DNA of 8,575 nucleotides from contig DAOVTU010000092.1 in NCBI GenBank assembly GCA_030632925.1, forward strand, positions 1 to 8,575, given 5' to 3'. Below are positions 1-6,483 of this stretch, one piece after another. Every line of letters starts with the position of its first letter. The first letter of the stretch is position 1. A program made the translations under genes and the position numbers. Source of the DNA: Candidatus Krumholzibacteriia bacterium. GTDB lineage: Bacteria; Krumholzibacteriota; Krumholzibacteriia; LZORAL124-64-63. The notes under the pieces were generated by a model. It did not search any database. It was not told the origin of the DNA and saw nothing but the letters and a program-made list of their open reading frames with translations.

Positions 1-2999
1 AAGGTCGACACGCCAGTGCCACCGCCAGCAAACAGGCGCCCGAGCCCCAGAGACCAGGCTGCCTGATCGCCACCGAGCCCGTTGTCGGCCAGTCCCGCCA
101 CCGCCACGTTCAACTCGCCGGTATCGTAACGGCCCGAAACCACGGCTTCGGACACGTGCAGCCAAGCCCCACCCTGGGGCGAAGGCACCACGGCACCGTC
201 ACCGGGCTGGGAATTGCCCGCACCATCAAAAACTCTCATCTGCAATTGTCCAGAAACGGGGTCTCGCACCGGCAACACGATCTCGTGCTCATCGTTGCCA
301 TCAAAATCGCAAAGCACCGGTCCCACTTCCAGGGCGACACCGAGATCCTTGGGCCAGCCCGCGCGCAGAGCCAGATTTTCGTCAAAAACGCCGACCCAGC
401 CGTCGGCAAAGGCCACCACCAGCGACTCGCCGCCACTGCTGGTCAGTTGCCCTGCGGCCGGCGGCAAGGGGTCCGCATGGTCCACAAAAATTTCCTGATC
501 CAGTTCCGGCGGTGCATTGACCGCCGCATTCCAGGACCACGTGCGCAGCCAGCCCAATCTGTCGACCACCAGGACCCGCCAACCGCCAACCGCATTGCGG
601 AAGCCCACCGGCGCGGTCAGGGATCGGTTGAAAGCCAGATCGACCGTCTCCACCGCACCGTTGCCCTTGAAGAAATAGACCGATCCGAAATCCGAGGCCA
701 CGACAATTTCATCGCCGCTGATGCCGTCCATATTCTGCACCATCGGCTGGGTCAAGCCGCCCTGGCTGGACCCGTTGGGAAAGACGAAGACCGGCCAGCC
801 CGGTCGAAAAGTGCCCGTCAAATCGGTCACGTTCAGTGAACGGGCCACCGGATCGACCAGCACCCGCGAAGGGATCACCAGGGACGGCCCCGCAAAGGGA
901 GACAAATTCGCCACGTTGGGTGCACCGGTACCAACGCCCGGCAAAGTCAGCCCCGCACCCTGCTCCACAAATGTTTCGGCCTCGATCAGCCGCAAAACCA
1001 CCGAGCCCGCGCCAGACAGCCGCTTGACCGCCAGGAAGCTCCAGGAATCGGGCTCCGGCCTGAAGTAGGTGAACTCGGATACACCCAGTCCGTTGAGGTC
1101 CATGCGAACGACCTGCTCCTGCCCCCCACCCGATGTCCCACTGACCTCCACCATTTCCAGGCAAATGTCCAGGCTGCCCGATGGCACCGCTTCAACCAGG
1201 TACCGCACCCCCGGGCTGACATTCAGCCGCCGTGTGACCACCGGTTTCTGCCAGTCCACGCTCAGGGTATCGGTCTGGTCCAGGCCCGATTGCAGAGGGT
1301 CGGTCATCGCGTGCACCGCCGCATCCAGTCGCAGATGGCCAAATCCGCGCACGGGATCGTGGCCCGTATAGGCCGGCAAACTGAAGGTGCCCTCACCCGT
1401 GGCCGTTTCAGCCAAAGGCACATGGGCCGCCGTGAATTTCAGAACCGCCTGGCGGGCCTTGACTCCGGTGCGCCCAGTGGCCGGCATGACGCCATTTTCC
1501 ACCAGCACTTCATCCAGCATAAAGGCCGCCCCGGCCAGATGGGCCGCCGCCAGGCTGGTGCCAAAACGGCCGCTGTAGGTATCGTTGGGTTCGTTGTCCG
1601 CCGCGACGATGCGGCCACCGCTGGGCAGCAGACCACCGCCGGGAGCCACCAGATCAGGCTTGCTCACATCCGAGCCCGCCCGGCCGCTGTAGGCACTGAC
1701 CGCACCTTCGGCATTGGCAGCACCAGCGACCAGCACATCGGGCAGCGAGGCGGGATAGCCCGGCCCCGCCGGGTCGTCGCCATAGTTGCCCATGGCCGCA
1801 ACGGGCATGATGCCCGCATTCACAAATGCATTCATGGCCGTGCTGATGCCCGCGTCCACATCCCAGTTGACGGCGCTCAGCACGGTTCGGATGCGGTAGG
1901 TATCGCGGTTGTCCAGGGTCCAGGCACAGGCCGCGAGGTAGTCGCCCGCCCAGGCGTGCCAGGTCAAATCGAAATCGTAGAATTTGACGATGGTCAGGCG
2001 CCCGCCCGGTGCCATGCCGCGGTAGTCCGGATCAATGGAGCCGCTGCCGGCCACCACCGAGGCCAGGGCAGTGCCGTGGTGGTGATAGTCCCAGGGGCCT
2101 CTGCTCTCAGGAAAATCGTCGCTCACATCCTGCCAACCGACCACCCGATGGCCACTGAACAGGGGCCAACCGCCGGCGGCGTCAAACCAATCGTCGGCAT
2201 CGCCCACCGTAGGTGCCGGTCCGTCGATGTCGTCATCCTGGGCATCACCCAAATCGCCATGGGCCGAATCCATACCCGAATCAATGATCGCCACAGTGCC
2301 GGACCAGTCGTTGCCCAGATCCAGATCACCCGAAGTCACGCGCCCCACGCCCACCATTTCCCGACTGTTGACAAGGGCGGGCACACCGTCGCGGTCCAGC
2401 AGTACGGTGCAGTCCGGTTCATTATTCAGGAAGGATTGCAAGCCGGCGGCGTCCACATCCAGCACCGTGACGCCCCCGAAGTGGGACAGATCATGCACGA
2501 CGCGGCAGGTGCCTGCGTTTTTTGCTGCTTCGCGGGCCAGGGACAACTGTCCCGCCGTGGCACCAAGGCAAAGCACCCGCAGGCGTCCGGCCCCCACCAC
2601 GGCACTGGCCGGAGCCACACCACCGGGGAAAATCGATTTTTCAGCAGTGCCCACCGCAGGGTTGATGCGCTGCACACCGGGCCGCACCGCCTGCTGCAAT
2701 TCGGACCAGTCGGCAGCGCCGGCCAGCCATTGATCCAGCAAGTCTTCAACGCCGTTGCGGTCTTGATCAAGTTGTTGGGAAAGAGATTCCGGGACCATGG
2801 CCGCCTGGGCCGAAGAGGTGTGAAACCCGACCGCCGGCAGGATCCCCCAGAGCATCAGCAGGGTAAGGGCAAACCCGATGCTCATGAAAGTATCGAGCCG
2901 ACAGTGAAACGCAGCGCGAGGGGCCTTTTGATTGCCAAATCGGGCGAAACAGCAATCGGTGGCATCGTGTCGGGCATTTCCTGTGCGGTCTGCGAGCAT
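1..2999 (-). CDS. Secreted subtilisin-like (S8) serine peptidase with FG-GAP/VCBS-like repeats, C-terminus outside the window
   Basis: This minus-strand frame is open without a stop from base 2999 to base 1, giving 999 residues, and it continues beyond the window. Residues 40-66 form a Sec signal peptide: a hydrophobic stretch around FALTLLMLWGILPAVGF, then a likely AQA cleavage site at 64-66. Residues of about 140-230 resemble an I9-type propeptide. The S8 catalytic domain follows, with Asp240 (AIIDSGMD), His308 (HHHGTALASVVAG), oxyanion Asn405 (AMGNYG) and Ser482 (GTSLAAAHLAG), so it should be active. Residues 580-680 look like a PPC-type beta-sandwich. From about 745 come propeller-like repeats, each with a GWP motif and an Asp-rich loop (758-763, DGISGD; 898-903, DFDGND) followed by EIV. 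The start at 2999 has AGAGGA five bases upstream. The internal ATG at 2885 has no ribosome site and would give a signal peptide without positive charge, but it would remove an unusually long n-region of about 39 residues. The protein probably degrades extracellular protein; its substrate is unknown. Confidence 0.93.
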   Translation of the reverse strand, partial: MLADRTGNARHDATDCCFARFGNQKAPRAAFHCRLDTFMSIGFALTLLMLWGILPAVGFHTSSAQAAMVPESLSQQLDQDRNGVEDLLDQWLAGAADWSELQQAVRPGVQRINPAVGTAEKSIFPGGVAPASAVVGAGRLRVLCLGATAGQLSLAREAAKNAGTCRVVHDLSHFGGVTVLDVDAAGLQSFLNNEPDCTVLLDRDGVPALVNSREMVGVGRVTSGDLDLGNDWSGTVAIIDSGMDSAHGDLGDAQDDDIDGPAPTVGDADDWFDAAGGWPLFSGHRVVGWQDVSDDFPESRGPWDYHHHGTALASVVAGSGSIDPDYRGMAPGGRLTIVKFYDFDLTWHAWAGDYLAACAWTLDNRDTYRIRTVLSAVNWDVDAGISTAMNAFVNAGIMPVAAMGNYGDDPAGPGYPASLPDVLVAGAANAEGAVSAYSGRAGSDVSKPDLVAPGGGLLPSGGRIVAADNEPNDTYSGRFGTSLAAAHLAGAAFMLDEVLVENGVMPATGRTGVKARQAVLKFTAAHVPLAETATGEGTFSLPAYTGHDPVRGFGHLRLDAAVHAMTDPLQSGLDQTDTLSVDWQKPVVTRRLNVSPGVRYLVEAVPSGSLDICLEMVEVSGTSGGGQEQVVRMDLNGLGVSEFTYFRPEPDSWSFLAVKRLSGAGSVVLRLIEAETFVEQGAGLTLPGVGTGAPNVANLSPFAGPSLVIPSRVLVDPVARSLNVTDLTGTFRPGWPVFVFPNGSSQGGLTQPMVQNMDGISGDEIVVASDFGSVYFFKGNGAVETVDLAFNRSLTAPVGFRNAVGGWRVLVVDRLGWLRTWSWNAAVNAPPELDQEIFVDHADPLPPAAGQLTSSGGESLVVAFADGWVGVFDENLALRAGWPKDLGVALEVGPVLCDFDGNDEHEIVLPVRDPVSGQLQMRVFDGAGNSQPGDGAVVPSPQGGAWLHVSEAVVSGRYDTGELNVAVAGLADNGLGGDQAAWSLGLGRLFAGGGTGVST

Positions 3000-3004
3000 G
3001 TTCG

Positions 3005-3010
3005 TCCTCT
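3005..3010 (-). promoter_or_regulatory. Shine-Dalgarno site of the S8 peptidase gene
   Basis: AGAGGA lies five bases before the ATG at 2999 and decides this start over the ATG at 2885. The same bases are part of CAGAGG (3011-3006), which is perfectly complementary to CCTCTG further upstream in the leader. Confidence 0.7.
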
Positions 3011-3052
3011 GGGGGTCGAAGTGTCTACCTGGGATACCACCCAGGTCAGAGG
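3006..3052 (-). promoter_or_regulatory. Leader structure able to pair the Shine-Dalgarno site of the peptidase mRNA
   Basis: Read on the minus strand, the leader contains CCTCTG (3052-3047), directly followed by a perfect 7-bp hairpin, ACCTGGG (3046-3040), loop TGGTAT, CCCAGGT (3033-3027). Fifteen unpaired bases then lead to CAGAGG (3011-3006), which covers the ribosome-binding site. CCTCTG and CAGAGG are exact reverse complements, so a 6-bp outer helix can stack on the 7-bp hairpin and hide the Shine-Dalgarno site. The pairing is directly visible; a role in translational control is inferred. The 7-bp inverted repeat could instead be a protein-binding operator in DNA. Confidence 0.4.
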
Positions 3053-3086
3053 GGTTAACCGTGGTCTTCCCCCCTACGCATCCGCG

Positions 3087-3112
3087 CGGTCGGGGTTTCG
3101 ACCCGGTTTTTT
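3087..3112 (+). terminator. Intrinsic-terminator-like hairpin on the plus strand
   Basis: On the plus strand CGGTCG (3087-3092) pairs with CGACC plus G across one bulged C (3099-3105). After a further G it is followed directly by TTTTTT (3107-3112). An alternative fold gives a GGGT-TTCG-ACCC hairpin at 3093-3104 before the same T-run. Both folds match the form of a rho-independent terminator. No plus-strand gene precedes it, so it would stop antisense transcripts coming from the peptidase side. On the minus strand the run is As before the hairpin, so it cannot serve yraN. Confidence 0.4.
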
Positions 3113-3139
3113 CTGTCAGCAGTAGTGAGGTTGGCAATC

Positions 3140-3167
3140 CCGCCGAATATTTACAAAATATCCGCGG
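3140..3167. repeat. AT-centred inverted repeat with GC arms
   Basis: ATATTT (3147-3152) and AAATAT (3156-3161) flank the triplet ACA. After one A/C mismatch the symmetry continues with CG/CG and, past a bulged C, CCG/CGG. The result is an imperfect 11-bp dyad. No T-run follows on either strand, so it does not look like a terminator. It lies downstream of the possible promoter and upstream of the peptidase, where a regulator-binding site would be plausible. No regulator is identified. Confidence 0.35.
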
Positions 3168-3200
3168 CGTCTTGCTGTCTGCGAACAGCCGGATCGACTG

Positions 3201-3229
3201 AATGTACGGATATTCCCCCTCAGCGGCAA
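3201..3229 (-). promoter_or_regulatory. Possible sigma-70-type promoter for the S8 peptidase gene
   Basis: On the minus strand TTGCCG (3229-3224) and TACATT (3206-3201) are separated by 17 bases. Each matches four of six positions of the -35 and -10 consensus. It would yield a leader of nearly 200 bases that includes the dyad and the Shine-Dalgarno-pairing structure. Such matches occur by chance, and promoter rules for this organism are unknown. Confidence 0.25.
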
Positions 3230-3248
3230 TACCACGACTCAGCCCCAC

Positions 3249-3611
3249 TCAGCCGACTCCCGCCAGATGCCTGATCGAGGCCCCTTCTGACGTGCCTTCG
3301 AATTCGACGGCCACCACATCAAAGCGCAGGTCGCCGGGCGCCTGTCCCTGGTGTTCAGTCAGCCACTGCAAGGCCAGACGCCGCAACCGGCGCTGCTGCC
3401 CTGGGCTGAGCCAGGCCTCGGCCGGGGCCAGCGATCCGGGCCCCCGGGTTTTCACCTCGACAAAGACCAACGTGCTGCCCTGGCGCAGGATCAAATCAAT
3501 TTCGCCTCCGGGCCGCCGGTAGCGCTGGTCGATACAACGGTACCCGCACAGTTCCAAAAAGACCCGCGCCACGTTTTCGCCCCATTGACCGAGGCGGTGG
3601 GATTTGCTCAT
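3249..3611 (-). CDS. yraN: UPF0102 / YraN family endonuclease-like protein
   Basis: The 120-residue product has the family layout. An N-terminal SHRLGQWGENVARVFLE segment precedes the nuclease-like core, in which GEIDLIL and VFVEVKTR (about residues 34-55) supply the Glu, Asp and Glu-x-Lys positions of a PD-(D/E)XK-type fold. FDVVAVEF follows near residue 100. The length fits the family. The cellular role of YraN is not settled; a function in DNA processing is often proposed from the fold. The ATG at 3611 begins the conserved segment. An upstream in-frame TTG at 3656 would add 15 unconserved residues and has no better ribosome site. Neither start has a strong Shine-Dalgarno sequence. It lies 63 bases after rnhB, its usual partner, and is the last gene of the cluster. 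Confidence 0.92.
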   Translation of the reverse strand: MSKSHRLGQWGENVARVFLELCGYRCIDQRYRRPGGEIDLILRQGSTLVFVEVKTRGPGSLAPAEAWLSPGQQRRLRRLALQWLTEHQGQAPGDLRFDVVAVEFEGTSEGASIRHLAGVG

Positions 3612-3674
3612 GTGTGAATATTCGATTCCGGGAGAATGTTGTCCGCACCACTGCAATGGCCGTGCCGTCGCACT

Positions 3675-4310
3675 TTAGAAGAATTGCCCCTGGTCCAACT
3701 TGGCGATGGGCTTGTAACTGAAGCGGTGAATGGCGCAGGGCCCGTGTGCGGCCAACCCGGCCTGGTGTTTCGGCACGCCATATCCTTTGTGATCAGCAAA
3801 CCCGTAACCGGGATACTTGCGGTCCCACACCGTCATGATGCGATCGCGAAAAACCTTGGCCAGAATACTGGCCGCCGCGATGCAGGCGCTGGTGCCATCG
3901 CCCTTGACCACAGCTTCGGCCTTCCAGGGCACATCCGGCACCTGCAGGCCGTCGACCAGAACCAGGTCCGGCGCGGTGGCCAGCTTGTGCAGCGACCGGC
4001 CCATGCCCTGCAGGGTGGCCTGCAGAATATTCACCCGGTCGATCTCGGCAGGAGAAACAGCACAAGCGCCCCAGCTGAGGGCGCTTGTGCGAATCTCGCC
4101 ACACAGGGCCTCGCGGCGCCTGGCGGTGAGTTTTTTGCTGTCATCCAGTTCGTCCGGACACCAACCGTCGGGCAGGATCACTGCCGCGGCGACTACGGGT
4201 CCGGCCCAACATCCACGCCCGGCTTCATCCACGCCGGCCACCGTCAGGCGACCGCCGTCACTGCGCTCCCGGTCGTAAACGACCAGTTTCGGCTGGCTGG
4301 ATCCGGGCAC
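3675..4310 (-). CDS. rnhB: Ribonuclease HII
   Basis: The enzyme cuts RNA in RNA-DNA hybrids and at single ribonucleotides in DNA, with a divalent metal. The 211-residue product has all the family blocks: VAGVDEAGRG (24-33) with the catalytic Asp28 and Glu29, DSKKLT (57-62), LVLVDG with Asp120, VVKGD with Asp138, then AAASILAKVFRDRIM and YPGYGFADHKGYG (166-178), and near the end HGPCAIHRFSY. The DEDD active site is complete. One oddity is GRGCWAGPVV, where most homologues have a Pro or Ala and a Leu instead of Cys34-Trp35. The GTG start lies six bases after the rplS stop with a modest GGTAGG upstream, so translation is probably coupled to rplS. The first 21 residues are a short variable extension. 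Confidence 0.96.
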   Translation of the reverse strand: MPGSSQPKLVVYDRERSDGGRLTVAGVDEAGRGCWAGPVVAAAVILPDGWCPDELDDSKKLTARRREALCGEIRTSALSWGACAVSPAEIDRVNILQATLQGMGRSLHKLATAPDLVLVDGLQVPDVPWKAEAVVKGDGTSACIAAASILAKVFRDRIMTVWDRKYPGYGFADHKGYGVPKHQAGLAAHGPCAIHRFSYKPIAKLDQGQFF

Positions 4311-4316
4311 GCGCGC

Positions 4317-4661
4317 CTACCGGCGAGCTTCGCGAATCCTGGCCTTGCGACCGGTGCGGCCACGCAGGTAGTACAGCTTGGCGCGGCGGATACGGCCACG
4401 CTTCTTCACCGCAATGGAATCCACGTTGGGGGACTCCACGGGGAAGATACGCTCAACGGCGATGCCGCCGGTGACCTTGCGCACGGTGATCGAAGCCTCG
4501 GTACCCGTTCCTTGACGAGCGATCACGGCGCCGATGAAATTCTGGATACGGCTTTTGTCGCCTTCCTTGATCCGCACGGCGACATTAATCGTGTCACCGA
4601 TACTGAATTCCGGAAGATCGTCCCGCAGCCCTTCGGCCCGCATTTGTTCGACGATGTTCAT
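4317..4661 (-). CDS. rplS: 50S ribosomal protein L19
   Basis: L19 binds 23S rRNA and helps form the bridge to the 30S subunit. The 114-residue product has the normal family length and is conserved throughout. It has FSIGDTINVAVRIKEGDKSR near residues 19-38, then IQNFIGAVIARQGTG, the block GIAVERIFPVESPNVDSI, and the basic C-terminal RRAKLYYLRGRTGRKARI. The ATG has a perfect AGGAGG (4672-4667) five bases upstream, the strongest ribosome site in the window, as expected for an abundant ribosomal protein. It follows trmD after 93 bases, an order typical of the rpsP-rimM-trmD-rplS operon. Confidence 0.98.
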   Translation of the reverse strand: MNIVEQMRAEGLRDDLPEFSIGDTINVAVRIKEGDKSRIQNFIGAVIARQGTGTEASITVRKVTGGIAVERIFPVESPNVDSIAVKKRGRIRRAKLYYLRGRTGRKARIREARR

Positions 4662-4718
4662 CTCTGCCTCCTGATAGGCCTGCCTGCAATTTCACAACTG
4701 CGATTCGGCAAGCGTCCA

Positions 4719-4742
4719 ACCCAGCCCTCAACGGGCCAGGGT
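4719..4742 (-). promoter_or_regulatory. Hairpin in the trmD-rplS spacer (rplS leader)
   Basis: ACCC and GCCC (4742-4739 and 4736-4733 on the minus strand) pair with GGGC and GGGT across a GTTGA loop, with a small internal asymmetry. A run of Ts lies before it in the direction of transcription, not after, so it is not a terminator of trmD. In other bacteria rplS can have a structured autoregulatory leader. I cannot match this hairpin to that motif. Confidence 0.25.
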
Positions 4743-4754
4743 AAAAAATCTATC

Positions 4755-5528
4755 TCAACGTTTCTGCGACTTCTCTTCGTTCTTCGTAAGGTCTGTTTTC
4801 GTAAGGTCCGGCCGGCGAACTTCTGTTCGCTCCCTGGCCTGTTCGTCCCGCCACTCGGCAATCTTGCCGTGGTGGCCGGAGAGCAAAACATCCGGCACTT
4901 TCAACCCCCGATATTCCGGCGGCTTCGTGTACCACTGACAATCCAGGCCGCCGCCGCGGACAGTCGTAAAACTGTCGTTGTTGGCCGAGTCCTCATTGTG
5001 CAGCACACCTTCAATGCGCCTGACCAACGCGTCGGCGACAACCAGGGCCGGCAGTTCCCCGCCGGAAAGAACGTAATCACCGATGGAAACCTCGCGGTTG
5101 ACCACCAATTCGATTGCTCTTTCGTCGATGCCCTTGTAGTGACCGCAGATCAGAATCAGTTCGCCCTTCAACTGCAGGTCGTCCAGCAGCTCCAGAGTGA
5201 GCGCCTCGTCAAAGGTCTCGCCCTGGGGCGTGGTCAGAATCACCGTGGCGTCGTCGTTCTTGCGAACACTTTCCACGGCCTCGACCACAGGCTTGGCCAT
5301 CATGATCATGCCGGCCCCGCCTCCGTAGGCGGTGTCGTCAACAGTACGGTGCTTGTCGACCGAGAACTCGCGGATGTCCACGACCTCGTAACGGACCTGG
5401 CCCTGCCTTTCGGTCCGGCCGGGAATGCTCGTTTCCAGCACGGTGCGCACCATATCCGGAAAGAGCGTCAGGATCTTGATACAGGGAACCGACTTGGTCG
5501 TTTCCTGCAGATCAGCCGAGCTGGACAT
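4755..5528 (-). CDS. trmD: tRNA (guanine37-N1)-methyltransferase
   Basis: TrmD methylates G37 next to the anticodon using S-adenosylmethionine, which prevents +1 frameshifts. The 257-residue product starts its core with CIKILTLFPDMV (16-27), followed by DDTAYGGGAGM (64-74). The trefoil-knot cofactor site is seen in LICGHYKGIDERAIE (126-140) and VSIGDYVLSGGELPALV (147-163). The likely catalytic Asp185 lies in DSF, and LDCQWYTKPPEYRG and VLLSGHHGKIAEWR close the conserved part near residue 227. About 30 further residues form a charged tail. The ATG at 5528 has GGAAGGA seven bases upstream and overlaps the end of rimM by 17 bases. A TTG at 5552 is a weaker alternative. Confidence 0.97.
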   Translation of the reverse strand: MSSSADLQETTKSVPCIKILTLFPDMVRTVLETSIPGRTERQGQVRYEVVDIREFSVDKHRTVDDTAYGGGAGMIMMAKPVVEAVESVRKNDDATVILTTPQGETFDEALTLELLDDLQLKGELILICGHYKGIDERAIELVVNREVSIGDYVLSGGELPALVVADALVRRIEGVLHNEDSANNDSFTTVRGGGLDCQWYTKPPEYRGLKVPDVLLSGHHGKIAEWRDEQARERTEVRRPDLTKTDLTKNEEKSQKR

Positions 5529-6078
5529 CAAACAGTCCTTCCGGCGGATCAATGATCAAGCTTCCCGTCAGTCCTTCGTCCGGCTGCAGGATCGGAGCCA
5601 CGGCAGGGATCAGAATCTCCTTGCTCATGGACTCGTCATCCGGAACCACCAGCATCAAACCGGTGCCCGCTACCCGAACTTCATCAACAATACCGACCTT
5701 TGTACCATCGGTCGTCCGAACTTCCCGTCCCAGCCAGCGAAAGGGCAACCCTCCGTCGGGCCTGGGAAAATCCGCAGCCAGGTAGTCGTGGCTCATGAAG
5801 CCCAACTCCCGTCCAACCATGCTGTCGGCTGCATTGCGATCGTCGACGCCGCGCACTTTAACTGCCCGACACGATCCCGCCTGCCGCTGCCTGGTGATAC
5901 CGGATGCCGTCCCGTCGCCCCACTGCAGGTAGCTGCTCAAGAGCAGACCCTCGTGGTAGTCCAGCAAGGGATAGAACTTCAGTTCACCCTTGAGGCCGAT
6001 GGCCTTGACGATCTCACCGATGATCACGAACCGGTTCGGTGCATCGGATCTTTCGGATGCCACGGATGCTTCATCCAT
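5512..6078 (-). CDS. rimM: Ribosome maturation factor RimM
   Basis: RimM binds the 30S head during assembly, through ribosomal protein S19. The 188-residue product has the N-terminal RimM domain, recognised by IGEIVKAIGLKGELKFYPL (20-38). The PRC-barrel domain follows, with KVGIVDEVRVAGTGLMLVV (127-145), EILIPAV (154-160) and LIIDPPEGLFDV (174-185), the near-diagnostic ending of the family. The first 16 residues are a short polar extension. The ATG lies three bases after the stop of the KH gene, and the gene's end overlaps trmD, so the three genes are probably translated in a coupled way. Confidence 0.95.
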   Translation of the reverse strand: MDEASVASERSDAPNRFVIIGEIVKAIGLKGELKFYPLLDYHEGLLLSSYLQWGDGTASGITRQRQAGSCRAVKVRGVDDRNAADSMVGRELGFMSHDYLAADFPRPDGGLPFRWLGREVRTTDGTKVGIVDEVRVAGTGLMLVVPDDESMSKEILIPAVAPILQPDEGLTGSLIIDPPEGLFDVQLG

Positions 6079-6081
6079 GAC

Positions 6082-6483
6082 CTACTCTACGATCTCCAGG
6101 CCGAGGCGCTGATCCGTCTTGGCGCTGACCGCCATCAACAGAACCCGCATCGCCTGAGCGGTCTGACCGCCCTTACCGATAACCTTGCCCAGATCTTCCT
6201 GATTCACGCGCACTTGGTAAACATCCCGATCCTGCTTGCGCACGATGTCCACCGACACGTCTTCAGGGTAACGGACGAGGTTGACCACGATGTAGGAAAC
6301 CAGTTCGAGAACCGTCTCCTGCCCGATGTTCAACGCATCGTCGTTCTGATCCAGGTCCGAGTCCGTCGCCTGAACGTCAGTCTCGTTGTTGTCCGGATTT
6401 TCCGTATTTTCCGGATTTTCCGTATTTTCCGTATTACCGTGACTCATGTTTTGGTCACTTTCTCTTGCTTCCGGGGCGCTCAT
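6082..6483 (-). CDS. khpA: KH-domain RNA-binding protein (KhpA type) with acidic N-terminal extension
   Basis: The 133-residue product has a single KH domain in residues 50-133. The RNA-binding loop is GKGG at 103-106 within LGKVIGKGGQTAQAMRVLL, and the sequence ends SAKTDQRLGLEIVE. Small KH proteins of this kind, usually 75-80 residues, sit between rpsP and rimM in many bacteria. They bind RNA broadly, often with KhpB, and are linked to translation and envelope growth. The first 49 residues are an unusual Asn/Glu/Asp-rich extension with NTE/NPE triplets. The ATG at 6483 forms an ATGA overlap with the rpsP stop and has GAGGG six bases upstream. An internal ATG at 6447 would remove 12 residues but keep the repeats. 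Which start is used is open. Confidence 0.92.
   Translation of the reverse strand: MSAPEARESDQNMSHGNTENTENPENTENPDNNETDVQATDSDLDQNDDALNIGQETVLELVSYIVVNLVRYPEDVSVDIVRKQDRDVYQVRVNQEDLGKVIGKGGQTAQAMRVLLMAVSAKTDQRLGLEIVE
6391..6435 (-). repeat. Five tandem 9-bp repeats inside the KH-protein gene
   Basis: On the minus strand the unit alternates between AATACGGAA and AATCCGGAA, with the last copy ending in GAC. This gives Asn-Thr-Glu or Asn-Pro-Glu/Asp triplets at residues 17-31. The copies differ by a single base, so the array looks young or kept uniform. Because the unit is a multiple of three, a gain or loss of copies would not break the frame. Confidence 0.85.

Larger units (their letters stand above)
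3001..3248. other. Intergenic region between yraN and the peptidase gene
   Basis: About 250 bases separate the stop of yraN from the peptidase start, much the longest gap in the window. No convincing gene lies in it on either strand. It holds the structured leader next to the peptidase start, a hairpin plus T-run on the plus strand (3087-3112), an AT-centred dyad (3140-3167) and a weak sigma-70-like promoter match (3201-3229). It is therefore probably where the housekeeping operon ends and the peptidase transcription unit begins. No T-run terminator is visible after yraN on the minus strand. Confidence 0.7.

Noticed and set aside
3058..3081. Seven- to eight-codon reading frame in the peptidase leader (possible upstream peptide)
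   Set aside because: It starts with ATG and ends with TAA, but it has no ribosome site and no feature of a known leader peptide; frames this short occur by chance.
1290..3125. A 611-codon open frame on the plus strand
   Set aside because: It lies opposite the S8 peptidase, whose frame has a complete catalytic triad and signal peptide. The plus-strand translation is His/Arg/Gly-rich without any recognisable domain and is a mirror of GC-rich coding DNA.
3636..5555. A 639-codon open frame on the plus strand
   Set aside because: It runs opposite rnhB, rplS and trmD, all unmistakable on the minus strand, and its product shows no family motifs.
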